A DNA stretch of 10,518 nt from Pseudomonadota bacterium (GTDB lineage Bacteria > Pseudomonadota > Gammaproteobacteria > Steroidobacterales > Steroidobacteraceae): contig JAEZCN010000230.1 of the NCBI GenBank assembly GCA_023433515.1, positions 1 through 10,518 on the forward strand, given 5' to 3'. Position numbers and translations under genes: made by a program. The notes under the pieces were generated by a model that saw only the letters and a program-made list of their open reading frames with translations, searched no databases and had not been told where the DNA came from. Each line of letters starts with the position of its first letter. The stretch's first letter is position 1. Of the stretch, positions 1 to 5,635 are shown piece by piece.

Positions 1-110
1 TGAATCGCACCGGCGCCGACGCGATGCCGCCGCTGTCGAAACACACGGTCGACACGGACGGCGTGCAACTACTGACGACCTGGGTGAATTCGCTGACGTC
101 CTGCAACTAA
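1..110 (+). CDS. 3' end of a probable cytochrome-c-type secreted protein (partial)
   Basis: The window opens inside a gene read in the frame that starts a codon at position 3 and ends with TAA at 108-110; the 5' part lies outside. The 35 visible residues include MPPLSKHTVDTDGVQLL, then TTWVNSL and a final Cys-Asn. A 'MPPL...VD..GV.LL..W..SL' ending with a late Cys resembles the C-terminus of secreted c-type cytochrome-like proteins, such as SO2930-type diheme proteins or cytochrome domains fused to PQQ-type sugar dehydrogenases. In cytochrome c folds the Met of the MPPL loop is usually the distal haem ligand. No CxxCH motif is visible because it would lie upstream, so the assignment rests on this short tail. 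The stop codon is overlapped by the left edge of the palindrome at 109-228. Confidence 0.55.
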   Translation, partial: NRTGADAMPPLSKHTVDTDGVQLLTTWVNSLTSCN

Positions 111-228
111 GAATGGGGGCAGCCCCCCTTTCCCAGCAAAAGGGGTCAGCCCTTGATTTGACGAGCGCAACAAGTCGTCGAATAGGGCTGACCCCTTTTG
201 CTAGGAAAGGGGGGCTGCCCCCATTCTT
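109..228. repeat. 120-bp palindromic element between two convergent stop codons
   Basis: The left arm (109-152) and right arm (185-228) are 44 nt each and are reverse complements with one mismatch (C at 134 against the T of TAGG near 203). The arms contain the blocks GGGGGCAGCCCCCC and AAAAGGGGTCAGCCC. The 32-nt centre can pair further (ATTTGACGA with TCGTCGAAT), leaving a loop of about 10 nt. The element starts on the last two bases of the TAA of the upstream gene and ends one base before the TAG (229-231) of the bactofilin gene, so it fills the whole intergenic space. This size and placement fit a REP/MITE-type repeat mobilised in trans, and the transcribed hairpin could end transcription from both sides. 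There is no U-tract directly after the outer stem, so intrinsic termination is inferred only. Confidence 0.85.
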
Positions 229-624
229 CTAGCTCGCGCGTTTCTCTTCGAACTTGAGGATGGGCTTGCCGCTCGTGACGGTGACTTCGCCCTCGATGCG
301 CGCACCGTTGGCGATCGCCAGCACCTTGGCGACGATCTCGCCGGCGATCACCGCGCTCGAGCTGATCTCGAGCTTGTCTTCGATCACGATCCTTCCCGTG
401 ACCTTGCCGGCGAGCACGGCCTGGCGTGCCTCGATGTCGCCTTCCCAGTGGGCGGTCTTGCCGATACTGAGTGTCCCGCCGATGCGGCCGTTGCCGCGGA
501 CGTGGCCCGAAACCATGAGCGGCCCATGCGTCTCGACGTCCCCGACGACCGTCGTGCTCTCGGAAATCACGGTCGGCGACATGCCCAGTCGATCGGCAAG
601 CCTGCGTTTGGGTTCGTCGCTCAT
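229..624 (-). CDS. Bactofilin family polymer-forming cytoskeletal protein
   Basis: This encodes 131 residues. The start at 624 (MSDEPKRRL) is chosen because GGAG lies 7 nt upstream; the frame stays open further upstream but that stretch is Arg/Pro-rich and lies opposite the SPOR gene. From about residue 18 to 120 it shows the right-handed beta-helix repeat pattern of bactofilins (PF04519, DUF583), with short hydrophobic strands punctuated by glycines: VVGDVETHGPLMVSGHVRG, then GTLSIGK, GDIEAR, VTGRIVIEDKLEI, GEIVAKVLAIANGARIEGEV. The length is typical of a single-domain bactofilin with short disordered ends. Bactofilins polymerise without nucleotide and act as scaffolds at the inner membrane for cell shape, stalk, chromosome or pilus positioning. 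The gene is divergent from a SPOR-domain lipoprotein with only 41 bp between the starts, which supports a cell-envelope role. No LytM/M23 endopeptidase gene, a frequent bactofilin partner, is visible here. Confidence 0.93.
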   Translation of the reverse strand: MSDEPKRRLADRLGMSPTVISESTTVVGDVETHGPLMVSGHVRGNGRIGGTLSIGKTAHWEGDIEARQAVLAGKVTGRIVIEDKLEISSSAVIAGEIVAKVLAIANGARIEGEVTVTSGKPILKFEEKRAS

Positions 625-631
625 GTCTTCA

Positions 632-635
632 CTCC
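632..635 (-). promoter_or_regulatory. Ribosome binding site of the bactofilin gene
   Basis: On the minus strand GGAG lies 7 nt before ATG 624. It is the only good Shine-Dalgarno in this reading frame and decides the start. Confidence 0.65.
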
Positions 636-653
636 GGGGGGCGGTACCGCGTT

Positions 654-659
654 TACAAT
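654..659 (+). promoter_or_regulatory. Candidate -10 box (TACAAT) of the SPOR lipoprotein gene
   Basis: TACAAT ends 6 nt before the ATG at 666 and no Shine-Dalgarno lies between them. With normal -10 to start-site spacing, transcription would begin at or next to the A of ATG, which suggests a leaderless mRNA. No clear -35 box is seen. The box falls in the 41-bp gap shared with the divergent bactofilin gene. Confidence 0.35.
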
Positions 660-665
660 AATCCA

Positions 666-1331
666 ATGAGCAATCGTACTCTCGTGACGGTGTTCGCAAT
701 CCCGCTGCTCGTGCTCGCCGCGGGCTGCAGCCGCGAAAAGAGCGACTGGCGTTCGGCGCAGGCCGCGGATACTCCCGAGTCGTATGCGCAGTTCGTCTCG
801 GCATATCCCGAGAGTCCGAAGGTGGCCGCCGCGCGCGAGCGACTCCAGCAGCTGGCCGAGGAGAAGGATTGGCGCGCCGCCGCCGAAACCGACACGCTCG
901 AGGCCTACCATCAATTCCTCGCGCAGCATCCCGGCGGAAAGTGGGCACCGGAAGCGCAAGTGCGCATTGACAACTTCGCCACGGCGCAGATGCCCGCCGT
1001 GGGTGGCATCGAGCCAGGTGCGCCCGGAGCGGGCCCGGACCTTCCTCAACCGGGCGTCACGCCACCCGCCGAGGTCCCCCAGAGCTCGGGATTCGGCGTT
1101 CAACTCGGCGCATTTTCAACGGCTGAGCGCGCCAATGCGCAGTGGACGAAGCTGCAGTCGGCGGCCTCGAGCACGCTCGACGGACTGAGTCCGCGCGTCG
1201 TGGTCGGAGAAGCTTCGGGCAAGCCCATCTACCGACTGCAGGCCGAAGTACGCGACGAAGCGCAGGCACGCGCGGTGTGCGGTGGGCTCAAGGCGGCCGA
1301 CAAGGCCTGCGTCGTGATCATCCCGCGCTGA
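666..1331 (+). CDS. SPOR-domain outer-membrane lipoprotein with a duplicated 41-residue motif
   Basis: This encodes 221 residues. The N-terminus is a lipoprotein signal peptide with lipobox LAAGC (Cys21); Ser at +2 predicts sorting to the outer membrane. Residues 27-67 and 68-108 are two copies of a helical motif with period 41 (DW-R-A....DT-E-Y-QF....P....A..R). Both the spacing and the DTxExYxxF core resemble TPR-like or outer-membrane assembly lipoprotein helices. A Pro/Gly linker (about 110-140) leads to a C-terminal SPOR domain (143-220: FGVQLGAFSTAERAN.. to ..AQARAVCGGLKAADKACVVIIPR, PF05036). SPOR domains bind glycan strands lacking stem peptides, which are enriched at division septa. 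The protein therefore probably sits in the outer membrane and contacts septal peptidoglycan. It is divergent from the bactofilin gene. The specific partner and role are unknown. Confidence 0.88.
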   Translation: MSNRTLVTVFAIPLLVLAAGCSREKSDWRSAQAADTPESYAQFVSAYPESPKVAAARERLQQLAEEKDWRAAAETDTLEAYHQFLAQHPGGKWAPEAQVRIDNFATAQMPAVGGIEPGAPGAGPDLPQPGVTPPAEVPQSSGFGVQLGAFSTAERANAQWTKLQSAASSTLDGLSPRVVVGEASGKPIYRLQAEVRDEAQARAVCGGLKAADKACVVIIPR

Positions 1332-1377
1332 CTACCTGACAGAACGTCGGCAGCAACTAACATTCCGGGCATCGACC

Positions 1378-1404
1378 GCGTCACATAGTGACGCTGCGCG
1401 TCAC
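1378..1404. promoter_or_regulatory. Candidate enhancer (activator) binding sites upstream of the sigma-54 promoter
   Basis: GCGTCACATAGTGACGC at 1378-1394 is a perfect 7-bp inverted repeat with a 3-nt centre. The half-site CGCGTCAC occurs at 1377-1384 and again at 1397-1404, exactly 20 bp (about two helical turns) apart. The centre lies about 108 bp upstream of the predicted sigma-54 start site, in the usual range for sites of bacterial enhancer-binding proteins. No T-tract follows, so it is unlikely to be a terminator of the SPOR gene. The cognate activator cannot be named from this sequence. Confidence 0.5.
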
Positions 1405-1436
1405 TTCCGCCGGGCCCCTTAAGTCAGCCACTTTCG

Positions 1437-1449
1437 TAAGTACCTGATC
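1437..1449 (-). promoter_or_regulatory. Candidate IHF site between enhancer and sigma-54 promoter
   Basis: The minus strand reads GATCAGGTACTTA, which matches the IHF consensus WATCARNNNNTTR at every specified position except the first (G instead of A/T). It lies between the putative activator sites (1377-1404) and the -24 element (1469), the place where IHF bends DNA at many sigma-54 promoters. IHF matches are loose, so on its own this would carry little weight. Confidence 0.4.
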
Positions 1450-1467
1450 CGAAAAGGATGTTCGGGC

Positions 1468-1483
1468 TGGCACAGGCGTTGCT
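1468..1483 (+). promoter_or_regulatory. Sigma-54 (RpoN) -24/-12 promoter
   Basis: TGGCACAGGCGTTGCT matches the RpoN core TGGCAC-N5-TTGCW at every core position, with the obligatory GG (1469-1470) and GC (1481-1482) separated by the required 10 nt and the preferred C before the TGG. The predicted start site is about 1494. No annotated protein gene begins at a normal distance downstream: the next good start is 1884, after an intrinsic terminator. So the promoter appears to serve an independent transcript. Confidence 0.75.
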
Positions 1484-1701
1484 TTACTCCAGCCCGTGAT
1501 GGCGAAATCGACAGTGACGCTGATTCTTCCCCACGCACAGGGTGTCGCGAGCACGCGGCCGGTGCTGGCGGGAATGCTGGTCAAGCGCCGCCGCGGAGGC
1601 AGCGTGAGTTTCGCGCCGATCGATGCGCGGCTCGCTCGCGCGCAGCTCACCGCGATCCAGTCCATCAGGGTTTCGAGGTAAGGCATACCCCATCCGCAAC
1701 C

Positions 1702-1739
1702 GCGCGCAATCGAGTGGGCAGCGCGGTCTCGAGTGGGTC
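1702..1739 (+). repeat. 19-bp imperfect tandem repeat, two copies
   Basis: The copies at 1702-1720 and 1721-1739 share GCGCG-N3-TCGAGTGGG. It lies within the candidate non-coding transcript, upstream of its terminator. It could be paired RNA or protein-binding sites, or a chance duplication. Confidence 0.6.
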
Positions 1740-1791
1740 CCCTGACCTCAAAAAGAACTGCGAACAACTCTTCCCCGGTGTTCGCTTCTTC

Positions 1792-1832
1792 GCGCCGCAC
1801 ACGACTTCCCCCGTGTGCGGCGCTTTTCTTTC
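1792..1832 (+). terminator. Strong rho-independent terminator
   Basis: A 12-bp perfect GC-rich stem (1792-1803 with 1812-1823, GCGCCGCACACG) closes an 8-nt loop and is followed by TTTTCTTTC. On the minus strand no T-run follows the stem, so it works in the plus direction only. A 7-bp hairpin (1760-1766/1779-1785) precedes it. It ends whatever is transcribed across 1332-1790 and insulates the M16 operon at 1884. Confidence 0.9.
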
Positions 1833-1848
1833 GGGCGTTCCGAGAAGG

Positions 1849-1854
1849 TAGAGT
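1849..1854 (+). promoter_or_regulatory. Candidate -10 box (TAGAGT) for the M16-CDF operon
   Basis: TAGAGT lies 29 bp upstream of the ATG at 1884 and just downstream of the terminator U-tract, so the operon needs a promoter in about this place. The -35 region is pyrimidine-rich (the terminator T-tract) but has no good TTGACA match. Confidence 0.3.
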
Positions 1855-1871
1855 TGCGGCCTCTCAAATTC

Positions 1872-1876
1872 GAGGT
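1872..1876 (+). promoter_or_regulatory. Ribosome binding site fixing the start of the first M16 gene
   Basis: GAGGT lies 7 nt before ATG 1884. The frame also has an ATG-like start at 1815, but that lies inside the terminator stem, so 1884 is the usable start. Confidence 0.7.
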
Positions 1877-1883
1877 GTGCCGC

Positions 1884-3290
1884 ATGTCGAAGCCATCCCG
1901 TCCAAGGAACCTGAGCGTGCTCCTGCTCTCGTGCCTGGCCGCCGTCGCCACCGCCGCGCCGAAAACAACCTCGCCGCCGCGGGTTCCGGGCGCGGACCAG
2001 GTGAAGTCGATGACCCTCGCGAACGGCATGAAGGTCATCGTCTGGACCGACCGCGACATTCCGAACGTCGCGTTCTACAACTGGGTGCGCGTCGGTAGCC
2101 GCAACGAAGTCCCCGGCATCACCGGGCTGGCGCATTTCTTCGAACACATGATGTTCAACGGGACGAGCAAGCGCGCGCCGGGCGAGTTCGATCGCCTGCT
2201 CGAGGCGCGGGGCGGTTCCAACAACGCGTACACCAGCGACGACGTCACCGTGTACCAGAACTGGATCCCGCGCAGCGCGCTCGACCTGACGTTCGACCTC
2301 GAATCCGACCGGCTCGCGAACCTGTCCTTCGACCCGAAGGTCGTCGAAAGCGAGCGCGGCGTGGTGTATTCGGAGCGCAGACTCTCGGTCGAAGACGACA
2401 ACGCGGGATTCCTGTGGGAGCAGGTGCAGTCCACCGCGTTCGTCGCGCATACCTACCAGATTCCGACGATCGGCTGGCCCTCCGACATCCAGGGCTGGAC
2501 GATCGAAGACCTGCAGACGTTCTTCAAGACCAACTACGCACCCAACAACTGCACGCTGATCCTGGTCGGCGACGTGAGCGCGGACGAGGCCTTCGCGTTC
2601 GCGAAGAAATATCTCGAACCGATTCCGCGGCAGGAACCGCCGCCGCCGGTGCGCACCCGGGAGCCCGAGCAGCTCGGCGAGAAACGCGTGTACATCGAAC
2701 GACCCGCGCAGACACCGCTGCTGTACGTCGCCTACAAGTCGCCGCCCGCGAACGATCCGCACAGCGCGGCCATCAACCTGCTGCAGAGCATCCTGGTCGA
2801 AGGGAATGCCTCCCGCGTGAACCGCCTGCTGGTCGAGGAGAAGCAGCTCGCCATCGAAGTCGAAGGCCACTACATGGAGGGCTTCGATCCCGGCCTCACG
2901 TGGCTCACCCTCACGCTGCCCGAAGGCGCGAACGTCGCCGAAGTCGAGCAGGCGCTCGACGCCGCGCTGGCCGACGTCGTCACCCACGGCGTGACCGAAG
3001 CCGAGCTCGCGCGCGCGAAGAACCTCTACGCATCGGGATTCTGGAAGCAGCTCGCGACGATCAACGGCAAGGCGGCGCTGCTCGGCTCGTACGAAGTGTT
3101 CGAAGGCGACTACCGCAAGTTGTTCGACTCGCCCGCGGTGTACGAGAAGGTGACGGCGGCGCAAGTGCAGGAGGCCGCGAAGCGGGTGTTCGCCAAGAAC
3201 CGCCGCACGGTGGGAGTCCTGCAGGCCCCGCTGACTACCGAGGAATCCGAACCTGCACCCGCGGCGGCCGACGCGGAGGCGCAGCCATGA
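1884..3290 (+). CDS. M16 family zinc metallopeptidase, catalytic subunit
   Basis: This encodes 468 residues from ATG 1884, preceded by GAGGT. The N-terminus is basic and then hydrophobic (residues 10-24) with an Ala-rich cleavage region near ATAA-P, so it is secreted to the periplasm; Cys17 in LLSC makes a lipoprotein signal a weaker alternative. The inverted zinc motif HFFEH is at His84-Glu87-His88. The downstream Glu157 and Glu164 (ESERGVVYSER) lie 69 and 76 residues on, as in pitrilysin, where the latter Glu is the third zinc ligand. The M16 N-terminal domain is followed by the C-terminal M16 domain (about 230-440) and a short Ala/Pro-rich acidic tail. The length matches M16B subunits, which work as heterodimers with an inactive partner. 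The next gene, overlapping by ATGA, encodes such a partner. The likely role is degradation or processing of peptides in the periplasm; the substrate is unknown. The promoter is probably separate from the sigma-54 unit upstream because a terminator intervenes. Confidence 0.93.
   Translation: MSKPSRPRNLSVLLLSCLAAVATAAPKTTSPPRVPGADQVKSMTLANGMKVIVWTDRDIPNVAFYNWVRVGSRNEVPGITGLAHFFEHMMFNGTSKRAPGEFDRLLEARGGSNNAYTSDDVTVYQNWIPRSALDLTFDLESDRLANLSFDPKVVESERGVVYSERRLSVEDDNAGFLWEQVQSTAFVAHTYQIPTIGWPSDIQGWTIEDLQTFFKTNYAPNNCTLILVGDVSADEAFAFAKKYLEPIPRQEPPPPVRTREPEQLGEKRVYIERPAQTPLLYVAYKSPPANDPHSAAINLLQSILVEGNASRVNRLLVEEKQLAIEVEGHYMEGFDPGLTWLTLTLPEGANVAEVEQALDAALADVVTHGVTEAELARAKNLYASGFWKQLATINGKAALLGSYEVFEGDYRKLFDSPAVYEKVTAAQVQEAAKRVFAKNRRTVGVLQAPLTTEESEPAPAAADAEAQP
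3275..3279 (+). promoter_or_regulatory. Ribosome binding site of the second M16 gene
   Basis: GGAGG lies 7 nt before ATG 3287, inside the end of the preceding gene. With the ATGA stop/start overlap this indicates translational coupling and fixes the start. Confidence 0.75.
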
Positions 3291-4723
3291 AGTACCGGAT
3301 GCTTTCCATGCGATTGCTCGCGTTCTGGCTGGGCGCGTTCCTGTTCGCGGCGGCGCAGGCCGCGCCAGCGCCCGCCGCACCGGTGGGCGTGAAGGTGCCC
3401 GCGCACCAGCGCTTCGTACTGCCCAACGGCCTCACCATCATCCTCGTTCCGCGCAAGGAAGTGCCGCTGATCGCGTTCAGCGGCTTCGTCCGCGGCGGCG
3501 CGCTCGCGGATCCGACCGGCAAGCCGGGCGTCGCGTCGCTGGTGGCGGGCCTGCTCGATCGCGGCGCCGGCCAGCGCAACGCGTTCGAGTTCGCGGACGC
3601 GGTCGAGGGCGTGGGCGGCAGTTTCAGCGCCGCGGCCGGCGCGGAAGCGATTTCGATCGGCGGCCAGTTCCTCGCGCGCGACCGCGCGCTGATGATCGAG
3701 CTGATCGCCGACGCGCTGATGCGACCGCGCATGGATCTCGAGGAACTCTCCGACTACCGCGACCGCGAGATCGAGTTCATCAAGTCCGCGAAGGATTCCG
3801 ATCCCTCGCAGATCGTCGGCATCTACGGACGGGCCGCGTTATTCGGAGCGCATCCCTTCGGTCGACCGCAGGGCGGCAGCGAGCGTTCGCTCGCGACGAT
3901 CGAACACGAAGACGTGATGACCTATCTCGGCCAGTACTTCGGCGCGGACCGCACGACGCTGGTGTTCGCGGGCGACCTCGATCCGAAGTGGATGAAACAG
4001 GCGCTGACCAAGGCGTTCGGCGGCTGGACGAAGGCGAAGGGCAAACTACCGGAGCTGAAGCCGGCGCCGCGCGCCCAGGGCCGCCGCGTCGTGCTCATCG
4101 ACGCACCCGGCGCGGTGCAGACGTATTTCTGGATCGGCAACGTCGGCGTGGATCGCCACTACAGCGGCCGGCCCGCGCTCGATCTCGTGAACACGGTCTT
4201 CGGCGGACGTTTCACGTCGATGCTGAACACCGAGCTGCGCATCAAGTCGGGACTGTCGTATGGCGCGTCGTCGCGATTCACGCGCGGCTCCGTGCCGGGC
4301 GAGTTCGCGATCCGCTCGTTCGTGCAGACCGACAACACGGGCAAGGCGCTCGACCTCACGCTCGAAACGCTCGAGCGGCTCAAGCACGAGCCGCTCACGC
4401 CGGAAATGCTCGAGTCCTCACGCGCCTACGTGCTCGGCCAGTTTCCGTTGCAGCTCGAGACGGCCGCGCATTGGGCGGCGACGCTCGCCGACCTCGAGTT
4501 CTATCGACTCGGCAAGGAATACATCGAGGGTTACGGACCCGCGCTCGCGAAAGTCGATCTCGAGGAAGCCGAGGCGGTGACCACGGATGCGTTCCCACCG
4601 TCGGAGAATCTCGTATTCGTGCTGATCGGCGACGCGTCGAAGATCCGCGAAACCGCCGCGAAATACGGGTCGGTGACCGAGATGAAAATCTCGAATCCGG
4701 ATTTCTCGCCCGCGGCGAAGTGA
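3287..4723 (+). CDS. M16 family peptidase homologue, inactive partner subunit
   Basis: This encodes 478 residues. The start ATG overlaps the TGA of the preceding M16 gene (ATGA), with GGAGG in place. A signal peptide (about 1-25, cleavage after AQA) sends it to the periplasm. The M16 fold is recognisable from the opening VLPNGLTIILVPRKEVPLIA onwards, but the zinc motif is lost: the positions matching His, Glu and His of HxxEH are Ser84, Ala87 and Gly88 (GVASLVAGLLDRGA). It keeps the C-terminal LRIKSGLSYGASSRF motif, with Arg318 and Tyr325 as the Arg/Tyr pair that binds the substrate end in inactive M16B partners. It therefore should not hydrolyse peptides alone but complete the chamber with the upstream subunit. 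Equimolar synthesis is favoured by translational coupling. Confidence 0.92.
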   Translation: MKYRMLSMRLLAFWLGAFLFAAAQAAPAPAAPVGVKVPAHQRFVLPNGLTIILVPRKEVPLIAFSGFVRGGALADPTGKPGVASLVAGLLDRGAGQRNAFEFADAVEGVGGSFSAAAGAEAISIGGQFLARDRALMIELIADALMRPRMDLEELSDYRDREIEFIKSAKDSDPSQIVGIYGRAALFGAHPFGRPQGGSERSLATIEHEDVMTYLGQYFGADRTTLVFAGDLDPKWMKQALTKAFGGWTKAKGKLPELKPAPRAQGRRVVLIDAPGAVQTYFWIGNVGVDRHYSGRPALDLVNTVFGGRFTSMLNTELRIKSGLSYGASSRFTRGSVPGEFAIRSFVQTDNTGKALDLTLETLERLKHEPLTPEMLESSRAYVLGQFPLQLETAAHWAATLADLEFYRLGKEYIEGYGPALAKVDLEEAEAVTTDAFPPSENLVFVLIGDASKIRETAAKYGSVTEMKISNPDFSPAAK

Positions 4724-4726
4724 TAG

Positions 4727-5635
4727 ATGGCAGACCACGGTTCTTCCGCGCGGGCGATCCTCTACGCGTTCCTCGCGAACCTCGGCATCGCGCTCTCGAA
4801 GCTCGGCGCCGCGATCTACACGAATTCGGGCAGCATGCTGGCCGAGTCCATCCACTCGTTCGCGGACTGCGGCAACCAGGTGCTGTTGTTCATCGGACTC
4901 AGGCAGTCGCAACGGCCCGCGAGCCCGCAGTATCCGCTCGGGCAGGGAAAGATCTCGTATTTCTGGAGTTTCATCGTCGCGCTGATGTTGTTCAGCGTGG
5001 GCGGCATGTTCTCGATCTACGAAGGCTGGCACAAACTTCACGAGCCAGAACCGCTCAACCAGGCCTGGATCGCGCTGCTCGTGCTCGGCGTGTCGATCGT
5101 GCTCGAGAGCTTCTCGACGATCGGTTGTTTGCGGGAGATCAAGAAACTGCGCAAGGGCCGCGCGCTGGGCGCCTGGCTCAAGTCCACGCGCAACGCCGAG
5201 CTCGTCGTCGTGCTCGGCGAGGACGTCGCGGCGCTGGTCGGTCTCGTGCTCGCGTTCGTGTTCGTGTCGCTGTCCGCCGCGACCGGCAATCCGATGTTCG
5301 ACGCGCTCGGCTCGATCGTCATCGGCGTGGTGCTGATCGTCGTGTCGATCTTCATCGCGATCCGCATGAAGGGCCTCATCGTGGGCCGCTCGGCGGAAGA
5401 GGAACTGCAGGAGGCGATTCGCAAGCAGATAGAGGCGAGCGACGGCATCGAGGACCTGCTGAACGCGATCACGTTCCAGTTGGGTCCGCAGGTGATGCTC
5501 GCGGTGAAGGTGCGCATGACGCCGGGTCAGAACGTCGAGAGTGCGATCGCGAATCTCAACGCGCTCGAACGCGCGATCAAGGCCAACTTTCCGGAAGTGA
5601 AGTGGTGCTTCTTCGAGCCCGACGTCACCGACTAG
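4727..5635 (+). CDS. Cation diffusion facilitator (CDF) family metal transporter, ZnT9-like subgroup
   Basis: This encodes 302 residues and starts 3 bp after the second M16 gene, with only a weak GAAG as ribosome site, so it is probably coupled. It has six hydrophobic segments (about 10-30, 36-58, 80-98, 113-132, 158-182, 197-214) and a cytoplasmic alpha/beta C-terminal domain (220-302). TM2 has HSFAD (His43, Asp47), the first half of the CDF metal site. In TM5, where most CDF exporters have HxxxD or DxxxD, this protein has Glu165-Asp166 in VLGEDVAALVG, as in the SLC30A9/ZnT9-like branch. PLGQGKISYFWSFIVAL and the following GGMFSIYEG are also signature stretches of that branch. It should move divalent metal (Zn, Mn, Co or Fe) out of the cytoplasm in exchange for protons. 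The altered TM5 site makes the metal uncertain. Its 3' end overlaps the convergent DUF924 gene by 11 bp. Confidence 0.9.
   Translation: MADHGSSARAILYAFLANLGIALSKLGAAIYTNSGSMLAESIHSFADCGNQVLLFIGLRQSQRPASPQYPLGQGKISYFWSFIVALMLFSVGGMFSIYEGWHKLHEPEPLNQAWIALLVLGVSIVLESFSTIGCLREIKKLRKGRALGAWLKSTRNAELVVVLGEDVAALVGLVLAFVFVSLSAATGNPMFDALGSIVIGVVLIVVSIFIAIRMKGLIVGRSAEEELQEAIRKQIEASDGIEDLLNAITFQLGPQVMLAVKVRMTPGQNVESAIANLNALERAIKANFPEVKWCFFEPDVTD

Larger units (their letters stand above)
1494..1832 (+). ncRNA. Candidate sigma-54-dependent small RNA or small-protein transcript (about 340 nt)
   Basis: This unit is defined by its ends: an RpoN promoter with start near 1494 and a strong intrinsic terminator whose U-tract ends at 1832. 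Inside are several hairpins (AGCAC/GTGCT at 1550-1566; GCGAACA/TGTTCGC at 1760-1785), a 19-bp imperfect tandem repeat (1702-1739) and an A-rich single-stranded-looking stretch at 1749-1756. The only plus-strand reading frame of note is GTG/ATG 1496-1681 (61 codons, Arg-rich C-terminus). It has no Shine-Dalgarno and no recognisable family, so a non-coding role is favoured. Sigma-54-driven sRNAs are known, for example CrcZ/CrcY under CbrB and NrsZ under NtrC in Pseudomonas, but the sequence shows no run of AANAANAA motifs that would identify a CrcZ-like decoy. An alternative is that 1332-1832 is a long 3' UTR of the SPOR gene. Confidence 0.45.

Noticed and set aside
625..948. N-terminal extension of the bactofilin gene
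   Set aside because: The frame is open but Arg/Pro-rich, antisense to the SPOR gene, and the ribosome site supports ATG 624.
1381..1800. Minus-strand open frame of 139 codons in the 1332-1883 gap
   Set aside because: No ribosome site or family resemblance; its start lies in the terminator stem and it runs across the sigma-54 control region.
1494..1832. Identity as 6S RNA, tmRNA, SRP RNA, RNase P RNA or a riboswitch
   Set aside because: I could not find the conserved sequence blocks of any of these; a covariance-model search would be needed to exclude divergent forms.
1815..1883. Earlier in-frame start of the first M16 gene
   Set aside because: It would begin inside the terminator hairpin and bury the signal peptide 23 residues from the N-terminus.
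1332..1883. Decayed insertion sequence or tRNA gene in the intergenic gap
   Set aside because: No terminal inverted repeats, transposase fragments, T-loop or CCA-like end were recognised.
1665..3380. Long minus-strand open frame (571 codons) opposite the first M16 gene
   Set aside because: It is Arg/His-rich with no known family, crosses the terminator and a clear M16 gene; typical antisense openness of high-GC DNA.
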